From Limnohabitans sp. (GTDB lineage: Bacteria > Pseudomonadota > Gammaproteobacteria > Burkholderiales > Burkholderiaceae_C): a stretch of 33,041 bases of DNA. The notes below the pieces were generated by a model, which had not been told where the DNA came from, ran no database searches, and saw only the letters and a list, made by a program, of their open reading frames with translations. Numbering within the stretch: position 1 is the stretch's first letter; each line of letters starts with the position of its first letter. Where the stretch lies: contig JAHEBO010000030.1 in the NCBI GenBank assembly GCA_024642215.1, forward strand, positions 1 through 33,041, read 5' to 3'. This document shows positions 7,401-16,180 of this stretch, in pieces. Made by a program: the position numbers and the translations under genes.

Positions 7401-9578
7401 ATGAGTTCTAAAGACATCAAATTTTTAAGGATGACCCATCTTAAGGGTCCCAACATCTGGACATACCGTCCCGTGATGGAGGCTTGGATCGATATTGGTG
7501 ATCTTGAAGATAGCCCTTCCAACACCCTTCCCGGCTTCAATGAACGCCTCCAAGAAATGCTACCTGGGCTTGTGGAGCATCGCTGCAGCGTGGGAGAACG
7601 TGGCGGTTTCCTGCAAAGATTGACCGAAGGCACTTGGCCTGGTCATATCATGGAGCACGTCGCGTTGGAACTGCAAAACCGCGCAGGCATGCAAACAGGT
7701 TTTGGCAAAGCCCGCGAGGCGGGTCCGCGTGGCATTTACAAGGTGGTCATTCGCACGCGCAATGAAACTGTCAGCCGCGCCGCCCTTCAGGCGGCCCGAG
7801 ACCTGGTCATGGCGGCCATCGAAAACCGCCCTTACCCAGTCCAACAAGTCATTGCCGACCTCACCCAAATGGTCGACCAATTGTGCATAGGCCCGAGCAC
7901 TGCCTGCATTGTCGATGCCGCCGCCGAGCGCAACATACCCGCCATCCGCCTCAACGACGGCAATTTGGTTCAACTGGGCTATGGCGCCAGCCAGCGCCGT
8001 ATTTGGACGGCCGAAACCGACCAAACCAGTGCCATTGCCGAGGGTGTATCCAAAGACAAAGACCTCACCAAAAGCCTGCTGGCCAATTGCGGCGTGCCTG
8101 TTCCCGAGGGTCGCAACGTGGCATCACCTGAAGAAGCCTGGGAAGCGGCCCAAGACATTGGCCTGCCCGTTTGCGTCAAGCCCGTCGATGGCAACCATGC
8201 CCGCGGCGTTTCCCTAGAACTGCGAACTCAAGCTGAAGTTGAAGCGGCTTACCATTTGGCCGAAGCCGAAGGCAGCGATGTTTTGGTTGAACGGCACATC
8301 TTGGGAGATGAGCATCGCCTGTTGGTGGTAGGCGGCAAAGTGGTTGCAGCCAACAAAGGCGAAGTGGCCAGCGTGGTGGGCGATGGCGTCCACACGGTCG
8401 AGCAATTGATTGAGATTCAAATCAACTCCGATCCTCGTCGCGGCGAAGAAGAAGATTTCCCCCTTGATACCATCCGACTCAAAGATCACACCACTGCCGT
8501 GCTTGAGCTCAAGCGCCAAGGCCTCACGGGTGACAGCGTGCCTGAGCAAGGTCGCAGCGTCATGGTCATGCGAACTGGCAATATGGCCATCGACGTGACC
8601 GATTTGGTCCACCCCGACGTGGCCGAGTTGGCTGCCTTGGCAGCCCGCATTGTGGGCTTGGACATTGCCGGCGTCGATTTGGTGGCACAAGACATTTCCA
8701 AACCCATGAAAGCGCAAGGCGCGGCCATTGTGGAAGTGAACGCTGGCCCAGGCTTGTTGATGCACTTAAAACCAGCCACCGGATCAGCTCGCCCTGTCGG
8801 CCAAGCCATTGCAGCGCATTTGTTTGCGCCCGACTCTGAGCCGCGTATTCCTGTGGTGGGCCTGATTGGTGAAACAAACACCACCGGCACCAGCCACCTC
8901 ATTGCCTGGTTGCTGCATTTGCAAGGTTTGCAAACAGGCCTGGCCTCCGCCAAAGGTTTGTTCTTGGGCGAACGTTGTTTGCAAAGCCAAAACGGCATGG
9001 AATGGGAATCTGCCCAACGCTTGCTCATCAATCGCTCCGTTCAGGCTGCGGTATTTGAAACCACTGCGCGACACTTATTGGCTGAAGGCCTCCCTTATGA
9101 TCGGTGCCAAGTGGGCGTCATTACCTCCATGCCCAAGGCCGAAGGTCTGCAAGACCTCTACATCCAAAGCGATGCGCAAATGCCCAATGTCATTCGCACT
9201 CAAATGGATGTGGTGCTCGACACTGGCATGGCGGTCTTGAATGCCGAAGACCCCGAAGTGGCCAACTTGGCGCAATACTGCGACGGCGAAGTTACCTACT
9301 TTGCAAGCTCCGAAGATCACCCCCTCATTGCCCAACACCGCGGCCAAAATGGCCGGGTGGTGTTCTGGCGCAAAAACCATTTGGTTTTGGCACAAGGCGA
9401 TCAAGAAATTGACGCACTCAATCGCCAATTGCCGGCGATTGACAAGCTGCTTAAAAATCAACATCTCACTTGCGTCGAAGTTTTAGCCGCCTCGGCCACT
9501 GCCTGGGCACTGGGCATCAACACTGATTTGATCCGCGCAGGCATCAAGAGTTTTGGTCAAAGCCCTGGGTCTCATTGA
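7401..9578 (+). CDS. cphA': Cyanophycin synthetase paralogue CphA' with decayed Mur-ligase part
   Basis: Paralogue of CphA, 725 residues. The start ATG at 7401 gives MSSKDIKFLRM, as in family members; ATG 7431 is an alternative behind AAGG. It keeps the N-terminal domain and an ATP-grasp domain (KPVDGNHARGV about 260-270, IVEVNAGPG about 444), but the loop that reads NLSTGGTATDV in CphA is shortened to GNMAIDV here. The Mur-ligase P-loop, GTNGKTTT in CphA, reads GETNTTGTS (about 490-498) and lacks its Lys. The protein stops at the point where the C-terminal Mur lobe should begin, about 150 residues short; only 57 bp separate it from cphA, so the lobe is deleted, not frameshifted. It is expected to be non-polymerising alone, perhaps a partner or regulator of CphA. 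In cyanobacteria, CphA2 also lacks a working Mur part but polymerises beta-Asp-Arg dipeptides. Confidence 0.9.
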   Translation: MSSKDIKFLRMTHLKGPNIWTYRPVMEAWIDIGDLEDSPSNTLPGFNERLQEMLPGLVEHRCSVGERGGFLQRLTEGTWPGHIMEHVALELQNRAGMQTGFGKAREAGPRGIYKVVIRTRNETVSRAALQAARDLVMAAIENRPYPVQQVIADLTQMVDQLCIGPSTACIVDAAAERNIPAIRLNDGNLVQLGYGASQRRIWTAETDQTSAIAEGVSKDKDLTKSLLANCGVPVPEGRNVASPEEAWEAAQDIGLPVCVKPVDGNHARGVSLELRTQAEVEAAYHLAEAEGSDVLVERHILGDEHRLLVVGGKVVAANKGEVASVVGDGVHTVEQLIEIQINSDPRRGEEEDFPLDTIRLKDHTTAVLELKRQGLTGDSVPEQGRSVMVMRTGNMAIDVTDLVHPDVAELAALAARIVGLDIAGVDLVAQDISKPMKAQGAAIVEVNAGPGLLMHLKPATGSARPVGQAIAAHLFAPDSEPRIPVVGLIGETNTTGTSHLIAWLLHLQGLQTGLASAKGLFLGERCLQSQNGMEWESAQRLLINRSVQAAVFETTARHLLAEGLPYDRCQVGVITSMPKAEGLQDLYIQSDAQMPNVIRTQMDVVLDTGMAVLNAEDPEVANLAQYCDGEVTYFASSEDHPLIAQHRGQNGRVVFWRKNHLVLAQGDQEIDALNRQLPAIDKLLKNQHLTCVEVLAASATAWALGINTDLIRAGIKSFGQSPGSH

Positions 9579-9584
9579 GACCCA
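9566..9584 (+). other. Perfect hairpin overlapping the cphA' stop codon
   Basis: TGGGTCTCA (9566-9574) and TGAGACCCA (9576-9584) are exact reverse complements around a single T; a realistic fold is an 8-bp stem with loop ATT. The TGA stop (9576-9578) lies in the right arm. There is no T-run, so it is more likely an mRNA stability or translation-coupling element between cphA' and cphA than a terminator. Confidence 0.5.
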
Positions 9585-9635
9585 AGCAGCCCCTTCAATC
9601 ACCAAGCGACGCGCTTCAAACAGGATATTTGCTTC

Positions 9636-12221
9636 ATGGAAGTTTCAAGAATTCGAGCTTTGCGGGGACCCAACTTATGGAGTCGACAAACCAGCATTGA
9701 AGCCATTGTCAGCTGCGTGCCTGAAGAACGAGACATGCTGCCTGGCAACGATTTCGAAAAGAAACTGCGTCGCATCTTTCCAGCAGTCGGTCCTTTAGAA
9801 GGCTCACGCCCGGGTCAGCCCGCCAGCATGGCCCACGCCCTCGAAAAAATCACCATCAGCTTGCAAAACCAAGCGGGATGTCCCGTCACCTTTAGCCGCA
9901 CCACGGCCACTGAGGAAGAAGGCATCTTCCAAGTGGTCGTCCAATACACCGAAGAAGCCGTCGGTCGATTGGCCCTTAACTGGGCCGAAAAACTTTGCCA
10001 AGCAGTGCAAACGCAATCGGCCTTCGATCTCAATCAGGCACTCGCTGAGCTGCGCGAGCTAGACGAAGACGTTCGCTTAGGCCCTTCCACTGGCGCCATC
10101 GTCGATGCAGCAGTCATCAAAGGCATCCCGTTTCGCCGCCTCACCGAAGGCAGCATGGTGCAGTTTGGTTGGGGTTCTAAACAACGCCGCATTCAAGCTG
10201 CAGAAACCGACACCACCAGTGCCATTGCCGAATCAATTGCACAAGACAAAGACCTCACCAAGTCTTTGTTGTTGGCAGCTGGCGTGCCCGTGCCCCTGGG
10301 CCGACCCGCAAAGGATTTGGAAGACGCTTGGAGCATTGCACAAAGCATCGGCTTGCCTGTGGTGGTCAAACCGCAAGATGGCAATCAAGGCAAAGGCGTC
10401 ACAGTCAACATCACTCAACGGGACCTGTTCAATCAGGCTTATGACACCGCTGCCCGCTACGGCGAAGTCTTGGTTGAGAAATTTTTACCTGGCAGTGATT
10501 ACCGCTTGCTGGTGGTGGGCAACAAACTTGTCGCAGCTGCTCGACGTGAGCCCCCTTTGGTGGTGGGCGATGGCATGCTCACAGTTCGCGAATTGGTTGA
10601 AAAAGTCAATGAAGACCCTCGTCGCGGTGATGGCCACTCCACGTCCCTCACCAAAATCAAATTCGATGACATCGCCATTGGTCGTTTGAAGTTGCAAGAC
10701 CTCGAACCTAACTCCGTGCCAGAAAAAGGACGCCGCGTTATTTTGCGCAACAACGCCAACTTGTCCACGGGTGGCACAGCCACTGACGTCACAGACGATG
10801 TGCACGCAGAAGTTGCAGCGCGTGCCGTGTCAGCAGCACAAATGGTGGGCGTAGATATTTGCGGCGTAGATGTGGTGTGCGAATCTGTCTTGAAACCCCT
10901 CGAAGAGCAAAACGGGGGCATCGTTGAAGTCAATGCAGCACCTGGCTTGCGCATGCACATCAGTCCCTCATTTGGCAAAGGCCGAAATGTCGGCAAAGCT
11001 GTCATCGACCACATGTTTCCCAATGGGGACAATGGCCGCATTCCGGTCATTGCGGTCACAGGTACCAATGGCAAAACCACCACGGTACGCCTCACTGCAC
11101 ACCTTCTCAAGGCCAACCAATTGCGCGTTGGCATGACCAACACCGATGGTGTGTATGTGAATGGTCGTCAAATTGACGACGGTGATTGCAGCGGACCCCG
11201 CAGTGCCCGCAATGTCTTGATGCACCCTGATGTCGATGCGGCTGTGTTTGAAACAGCTCGCGGGGGCTTGCTGCGTGAAGGCTTGGCCTTTGACCGTTGC
11301 CAAGTTGCCATCGTGACCAACATGGGTTCGGGCGATCATTTAGGCTTGAATTACATCACCACCCTCGAAGACCTCTCGGTCCTCAAGCGCGTGATTGTGC
11401 TCAACGTTGCCCCCGATGGCATGGCAGTCCTCAATGCCGCCGACCCCAAAGTGGCCATGATGGCCAACATGTGCCCCGGCGACGTCACTTTCTTTGCACT
11501 CGACCCACACCACCCTGTCTTGGCCACACACCGCGCACAAGGCAAGCGTGTGGTCTACACAGAAAATGGTCACATCGTGGCGCAGCAAGGCAAGAAGTTC
11601 TTTCGCATTGCATTAACTGAAGTGCCACTGACACGACAAGGTCACATTGGGTTTCAAACTGAAAACGTCATGGCAGCCGTTGCGGCTGCATGGGCTGTCA
11701 ATGTCCCATGGGAAATCATTGCGCAAGGCTTGTCCACCTTCATCAGCGACATTCAAGGTGTGCCCGGCCGTTTCAATGTGTTTGATTACAAAGGTGCCAC
11801 TGTGATTGCCGATTACGGCCACAACCCCGATGCCATTCAAGCCTTGGTTCACGCCGTAGACAACATGCCCGCCAACAAGCGTTCGGTGGTCATCAGTGGT
11901 GCTGGCGATCGCCGCGATCAAGACATTCGCGATCAAACGCAAATTTTAGGAACGGCCTTTGACGAAGTCATCTTGTACCAGGACGCTTGTCAACGCGGAC
12001 GCAGCGATGGTGAAGTGATTCAACTCTTGCGTGAAGGCCTCAACGGTGCCACACGCACCACACATGTACAAGACATACAAGGCGAATTCAATGCCATTGA
12101 TGCAGCCTTGGCACGTTTGTCTTCTGGTGATTTGTGCCTGATCCTCATCGACCAAGTTGAAGCAGCGCTTGCCTACATCCAAGGCAAGGTCAGCGAAAGC
12201 CAAGCAAGCTTGGCTAGCTGA
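9636..12221 (+). CDS. cphA: Cyanophycin synthetase
   Basis: Makes cyanophycin (multi-L-arginyl-poly-L-aspartate), a cytoplasmic nitrogen and carbon store, by adding Asp then Arg with one ATP each. Length 861 is normal. Visible parts: N-terminal domain (about 1-160); ATP-grasp domain that adds Asp, with KPQDGNQGKGV (about 245-255), the STGG loop (about 375) and IVEVNAAPGLRMH (about 430-442); Mur-ligase-like domain that adds Arg, with intact P-loop GTNGKTTT (476-483) and C-terminal lobe with ADYGHNPDA. The start ATG has AGGA about 10 nt upstream. It follows cphA' by 57 bp in the same unit. Its 3' end overlaps the convergent acyltransferase gene by 8 bp. No cyanophycinase or isoaspartyl dipeptidase lies in the window. 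Confidence 0.97.
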   Translation: MEVSRIRALRGPNLWSRQTSIEAIVSCVPEERDMLPGNDFEKKLRRIFPAVGPLEGSRPGQPASMAHALEKITISLQNQAGCPVTFSRTTATEEEGIFQVVVQYTEEAVGRLALNWAEKLCQAVQTQSAFDLNQALAELRELDEDVRLGPSTGAIVDAAVIKGIPFRRLTEGSMVQFGWGSKQRRIQAAETDTTSAIAESIAQDKDLTKSLLLAAGVPVPLGRPAKDLEDAWSIAQSIGLPVVVKPQDGNQGKGVTVNITQRDLFNQAYDTAARYGEVLVEKFLPGSDYRLLVVGNKLVAAARREPPLVVGDGMLTVRELVEKVNEDPRRGDGHSTSLTKIKFDDIAIGRLKLQDLEPNSVPEKGRRVILRNNANLSTGGTATDVTDDVHAEVAARAVSAAQMVGVDICGVDVVCESVLKPLEEQNGGIVEVNAAPGLRMHISPSFGKGRNVGKAVIDHMFPNGDNGRIPVIAVTGTNGKTTTVRLTAHLLKANQLRVGMTNTDGVYVNGRQIDDGDCSGPRSARNVLMHPDVDAAVFETARGGLLREGLAFDRCQVAIVTNMGSGDHLGLNYITTLEDLSVLKRVIVLNVAPDGMAVLNAADPKVAMMANMCPGDVTFFALDPHHPVLATHRAQGKRVVYTENGHIVAQQGKKFFRIALTEVPLTRQGHIGFQTENVMAAVAAAWAVNVPWEIIAQGLSTFISDIQGVPGRFNVFDYKGATVIADYGHNPDAIQALVHAVDNMPANKRSVVISGAGDRRDQDIRDQTQILGTAFDEVILYQDACQRGRSDGEVIQLLREGLNGATRTTHVQDIQGEFNAIDAALARLSSGDLCLILIDQVEAALAYIQGKVSESQASLAS
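12198..12215. terminator. Possible bidirectional hairpin at convergent 3' ends of cphA and the acyltransferase
   Basis: AGCCAAG (12198-12204) pairs with CTTGGCT (12209-12215) around CAAG. It lies in the last codons of cphA and covers part of the stop codon of the convergent gene. The symmetry would act on both strands, but there is no T-run, so termination is only suggested. Confidence 0.3.
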
Positions 12222-13329
12222 GCGTCATGACTGCCGTGCAGGTGGCCACAAAAGTGGCTGCCCACTGCAGAAAAAGTCGCCAGCTGGGCAACTGACTTTC
12301 AAGCTTCGCGTGCAAATACTGCCCCAACAACAGAGACAAAACAAATGAGGCCAGCATGCCAATTGCATTGGCAGGCACACTTTCTGACCCGTTGTTAAAC
12401 ACCACCGCACTGACCAGCAAACTCACCCCAAAGTGAACAAGGAAGATGGCATAAGACGCATTGGACAAAGCCTGAATCCACCTGGCCTTAAGCCATGGCA
12501 GCGGTTTGCAATCTGAGGCTTCATACAACGCGAGCAGTACCGCAATCGCAAATGCCACTGCCAATCTGACTCTGGGTTGGTACAGCCACGCAGCAACACC
12601 CAACAACAAAATTAAAATGGCCAAGCTTTGATGCTTGATGCTCAAGCCGGTCCATCGCCATGATCCCACCCAAAGACCTAATCCGTAAGAGCAGAAAAAA
12701 TAAGTCCCCCAAATCTCACCCAAGGGATTGAGGTTCCAAACAAAGAGGGAGAGCAGTGTCAAAGTCAGCCACATGCCCAGTGCTTTTCGGATGACCGTTC
12801 CTTGGCCGCTTGCGGACTGCCAACGATGCGCAACGGCCCCACAAATCAAGGCCAAAGCAAACAACTGAAAATCAATGGCCACATACCAAACACCTGCAGA
12901 AAAGGCTTCCAGATAAAGTACATCTTGTAACAGCAAAATGTGCGCAAGAACTTGCACGGGTGTGGGTGAGTCAGACAGAGATGAATGTTCGAAATACGGG
13001 CGAACCATTGCAGTCACGGCCACAGTGAAACACAAGGCGGCCAACAACGGAATGACCAAGCGCTGGTAGCGAGCGACCAAGCGAGAGAAAAAATGGAAGT
13101 CGGCTTGCTCTAAGCCGCGAATCCAGGATTTCGCATTCAAGTAGCCGCCTACCACCAAGAAAACTTGAACGGCGAGCAATCCGTGGTCAAACAAAAAACC
13201 AATCAGGCCAGGTGCCCATTCAAAAATGACATCTGACATCGGACCATACAGGGACAAGTGATGCCAGATGATTAACACGCAGGCAAATGCCTTGAAGAGG
13301 TCAATGACCTCCGAACGCTCAGACTTCAC
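12214..13329 (-). CDS. Acyltransferase family 3 (OafA-like) membrane protein
   Basis: Predicted integral inner-membrane O-acyltransferase (about 371 residues, normal for the family) that moves acyl groups onto envelope or exported carbohydrates. The N-terminus shows the family motif DLFKAFACVLIIWHHLS, in which the His pair is thought to be catalytic, followed by about ten hydrophobic helices. I take the GTG at 13329-13327, 17 bp after the nitronate monooxygenase stop; a longer frame from 13470 would lie inside that gene and has an Arg-rich, non-family N-terminus. It is probably the last gene of the etf unit, though no metabolic link is obvious. The stop overlaps the cphA 3' end. The acceptor is unknown. 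Confidence 0.82.
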   Translation of the reverse strand: MKSERSEVIDLFKAFACVLIIWHHLSLYGPMSDVIFEWAPGLIGFLFDHGLLAVQVFLVVGGYLNAKSWIRGLEQADFHFFSRLVARYQRLVIPLLAALCFTVAVTAMVRPYFEHSSLSDSPTPVQVLAHILLLQDVLYLEAFSAGVWYVAIDFQLFALALICGAVAHRWQSASGQGTVIRKALGMWLTLTLLSLFVWNLNPLGEIWGTYFFCSYGLGLWVGSWRWTGLSIKHQSLAILILLLGVAAWLYQPRVRLAVAFAIAVLLALYEASDCKPLPWLKARWIQALSNASYAIFLVHFGVSLLVSAVVFNNGSESVPANAIGMLASFVLSLLLGQYLHAKLESQLPSWRLFLQWAATFVATCTAVMTLS

Positions 13330-13346
13330 GTCAGACCTGAAGAAAA

Positions 13347-14300
13347 TTAGAGTGCCAAACGCGCACGCGCAGCAGCGTATTCTTGCTTCAGTTTGGCGAC
13401 ACGCTCTGCCGTGCTGACGACCGCGTTGATAGCGCCGATGCCTTGACCACAGCCCCAAATGTCTTTCCAAGCCTTCTTGGCATCACCGCCAAAGTTCATG
13501 GCCGAAGGGTCAGACACTGGCAAGTTGGCCGGATCTAATCCGGCCGCTTTGATCGAAGGTGCCAAGTAGTTGCCGTGCACACCTGTGAACAAATTGCTGT
13601 AGACGATGTCGTCAGAGTTGCAATCCACAATGGCTTGTTTGTAATCTTCTGCTGCACGTGCTTCGTGTGTGGCAATGAAGGCCGACCCAATGTAGGCAAA
13701 GTCTGCGCCCATGGCTTGTGCCGCCAGAATGGCATCACCGCTGGCAATAGAGCCAGACAATGCCACAGGGCCTTGGAACCATTGGCGAATTTCTTGAATC
13801 AATGCAAACGGGCTTTTCTCACCAGCGTGGCCACCGGCACCCGCGGCCACTGCAATCAAACCATCCGCACCTTTTTCGATGGCCTTGTGAGCAAACTTGT
13901 TGTTGATGATGTCGTGCAAAACCACACCACCATAGCTGTGCGCCGCTTGATTAATGTCTTCACGCGCACCCAGAGATGTAATGATGATGGGCACTTTGTA
14001 TTTCACACACAGCGCCATGTCATGCTCTAAGCGGTCATTGCTTTTGTGAACGATTTGATTGATGGCAAAGGGTGCAGCAGGCTTATCTGGATTGGCTTTG
14101 TTGTATGCAGCAAGTGTTTCTGTGATTTCGATCAACCACTCTTCCAGCTGTTCGGCTGGCCGCGCATTCAAAGCCGGCATAGAGCCCACAATACCTGCTT
14201 TGCATTGCTCAATGACCAGTTTGGGGTTGCTGATAATGAACAAAGGTGAGGCAATCACCGGAAAAGGCAAATTGGCCAGAGCGGCAGGTAATTTAGACAT
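13347..14300 (-). CDS. Nitronate monooxygenase / 2-nitropropane dioxygenase-like flavoprotein
   Basis: Cytoplasmic FMN-dependent TIM-barrel enzyme, 317 residues, usual length. Family features include the N-terminal FPVIASPLFIISNPKLV stretch, GxVGSMPALNARP, the GADGLIAVAAGAGGHAGE phosphate/flavin motif with its conserved His, and ALSGSIASGDAILAAQAMGADFAYIGSAF near the C-terminus. The family oxidises alkyl nitronates such as propionate-3-nitronate, but many members next to fatty-acid genes have unproven substrates. GGAG lies about six nt before the ATG. It sits 45 bp after the acyl-CoA dehydrogenase in the same direction, so a role near acyl-CoA oxidation or detoxification of a nitro-acid is an inference. 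Confidence 0.9.
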   Translation of the reverse strand: MSKLPAALANLPFPVIASPLFIISNPKLVIEQCKAGIVGSMPALNARPAEQLEEWLIEITETLAAYNKANPDKPAAPFAINQIVHKSNDRLEHDMALCVKYKVPIIITSLGAREDINQAAHSYGGVVLHDIINNKFAHKAIEKGADGLIAVAAGAGGHAGEKSPFALIQEIRQWFQGPVALSGSIASGDAILAAQAMGADFAYIGSAFIATHEARAAEDYKQAIVDCNSDDIVYSNLFTGVHGNYLAPSIKAAGLDPANLPVSDPSAMNFGGDAKKAWKDIWGCGQGIGAINAVVSTAERVAKLKQEYAAARARLAL

Positions 14301-14345
14301 GTTGTCTCCAGTTATTGTTTGAATACGCTTAAAGAAGCCGTGATT

Positions 14346-16136
14346 TTAGAAAGCTTCTAGTGGCAACTCTGTCACGCACTTTGCACCATCCACAATGCTG
14401 TCACGCATGCCTGGGGCACGGCTGAGCAAATGATCAGCATAGAAACGTGCGGTGGTCACCTTGGCAGCCATGAAAGCTTTGTCATTGCCTTGGGCACTTT
14501 GCCCTAAGGCCACCAACAAGGCGCGGCCCATTTGCCAGCCCGCCATCAAATTGCCCGTCAACATCAAGTACGGCACGCTGCCGGCAAAGACGTCATTGGG
14601 GTTGGCTTTGGTATTGCCGGCCACAAAGTTGACAACGTCCAAAAACGCCAAACGAGCGGCTTTCAAACGACGCCCCACCGCTTGAGCGTCTGCATTGCCG
14701 TTGGCCAACAATTCATTTTCTGTTTGCTCAACTTGACCTGCCAAAGCATTGGCAGTTTGTCCACCATCGCGCGCCGTTTTACGGCCCACCAAGTCATTGG
14801 CTTGAATTGCAGTTGTGCCTTCGTAGATGGTCAAAATTTTGGCATCTCGGTAGTACTGCGCAGCACCCGTTTCTTCAATGAAACCCATGCCGCCGTGCAC
14901 TTGCACGCCCAGTGAGGTCACTTCCAAACTCATCTCCGTACTGTAGCCTTTAACGAGGGGCACCATGAATTCGTAGAACAGCGCATTTTGTTTGCGCACT
15001 TCTGCATCGGTGTGATGATGAGCCGCGTCGTACGCAGCAGCGGCCACTGTGGCCAATGCGCGGCAACCCTCTGTGCTGGCACGCATGGTCATGAGCATGC
15101 GCTTGACGTCAGGGTGATGAATGATGGGAGCGGAAGTGTTCATGCTGCCATCGACAGGACGACTTTGCACGCGGTCTTTGGCGTATTGCACCGCCTTTTG
15201 ATAGGCACGTTCGGCAATGGCAATGCCCTGGACGCCCACCGCATAACGCGCAGCGTTCATCATGATGAACATGTACTCAAGGCCACGGTTTTCTTCGCCC
15301 ACCAGGTAGCCTATGGCACCGCCATTGTCGCCATACTGCAGCACGGCAGTCGGGCTGGCCTTGATGCCCATTTTGTGTTCGATGCTGACACAGTGAACAT
15401 CGTTGCGATCACCCAAGCTGCCATCGGCTTTCACCATGAACTTGGGCACCACAAACAAGCTAATGCCCTTCACGCCTTCGGGTGCACCTTGCACACGGGC
15501 CAACACCAAGTGCACGATGTTGTCGGCCATATCGTGTTCACCGTAGGTGATATAGATTTTGGTTCCGAACACTTTGTAGGTGCCATCAGGCAAGGGTTCT
15601 GCACGTGTGCGAACCAGGGCGAGATCAGAACCCGCTTGAGGTTCTGTCAAATTCATCGTGCCCGTCCACTCACCTGAGATCAATTTTTCAAGATAGATGT
15701 TTTTCAAATCGTCAGAGCCCGCTGTCAACAGTGCTTCAATGGCGCCATCGGTGAGCAAGGGGCACAAGGCAAAACTCATGTTGGCAGAGTTGAGCATTTC
15801 ACCGCATGCCGCACCAATGGTTTTGGGCAAACCTTGACCGCCAAAGTCCGTGGGGTGCTGCAGCCCTTGCCAGCCGCCCTCTCCGTATTGTTTGAACGCT
15901 TCTTTGAAACCAGGCGTGGTTTTCACTGCACCATTGGCAAATGCGGATGGGTTTTGGTCGCCTTCCCAGTTCAAAGGTGCAATCACATCTTGATTCAACT
16001 TGGCGCATTCTTCCAGCACGGCTTGTGCTGTTTCTAAGCCAGCGTCTTCAAAGCCTGGCATTTGAGCGACTTGGTCTATGCGGGCCAAGTGCTCGATGTT
16101 GAAAAGCATGTCTTTGAGGGGGGCAACGTAACTCAT
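14346..16136 (-). CDS. Acyl-CoA dehydrogenase, long form with C-terminal domain
   Basis: FAD enzyme that introduces the alpha-beta double bond in an acyl-CoA and passes electrons to ETF, encoded just upstream. The length, 596 residues, marks the large AidB/DmdC-like subclass with an extra C-terminal domain. FAD-site motif MNLTEPQAGSDL is at 161-172; the catalytic base is Glu439 in IYEGTTAIQ. The ATG at 16136 has GGAGA upstream and gives the family start MSYVAPLKDML; a longer frame from 16163 lacks a ribosome binding site. 3-methylmercaptopropionyl-CoA dehydrogenase (DmdC) belongs to this subclass, but chain length and substrate cannot be told from sequence. A T-tailed hairpin separates it from etfA. 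Confidence 0.93.
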   Translation of the reverse strand: MSYVAPLKDMLFNIEHLARIDQVAQMPGFEDAGLETAQAVLEECAKLNQDVIAPLNWEGDQNPSAFANGAVKTTPGFKEAFKQYGEGGWQGLQHPTDFGGQGLPKTIGAACGEMLNSANMSFALCPLLTDGAIEALLTAGSDDLKNIYLEKLISGEWTGTMNLTEPQAGSDLALVRTRAEPLPDGTYKVFGTKIYITYGEHDMADNIVHLVLARVQGAPEGVKGISLFVVPKFMVKADGSLGDRNDVHCVSIEHKMGIKASPTAVLQYGDNGGAIGYLVGEENRGLEYMFIMMNAARYAVGVQGIAIAERAYQKAVQYAKDRVQSRPVDGSMNTSAPIIHHPDVKRMLMTMRASTEGCRALATVAAAAYDAAHHHTDAEVRKQNALFYEFMVPLVKGYSTEMSLEVTSLGVQVHGGMGFIEETGAAQYYRDAKILTIYEGTTAIQANDLVGRKTARDGGQTANALAGQVEQTENELLANGNADAQAVGRRLKAARLAFLDVVNFVAGNTKANPNDVFAGSVPYLMLTGNLMAGWQMGRALLVALGQSAQGNDKAFMAAKVTTARFYADHLLSRAPGMRDSIVDGAKCVTELPLEAF

Positions 16137-16154
16137 CTCATTCTCCGAATAAAA

Positions 16155-16180
16155 GAAAGGCACCTCAACGGATGCCTTTC
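16155..16180 (-). terminator. Intra-operon terminator/attenuator between etfA and the acyl-CoA dehydrogenase
   Basis: On the minus strand GAAAGGCA and TGCCTTTC form an 8-bp stem around a 10-nt loop, followed directly by TTTTATT and then the GGAGA ribosome binding site of the dehydrogenase. The order stem, U-run, Shine-Dalgarno fits partial termination that would lower dehydrogenase expression relative to ETF. Confidence 0.55.

Noticed and set aside
13330-13470. 47-residue N-terminal extension of the acyltransferase
   Set aside because: It lies inside the nitronate monooxygenase gene and is Arg-rich and unlike the hydrophobic start of the family; the GTG at 13329 fits the position and domain start.
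14988-15677. 229-codon open frame antisense to the acyl-CoA dehydrogenase
   Set aside because: His/Val/Gly-rich mirror translation of a clear gene, without ribosome binding site or family features.
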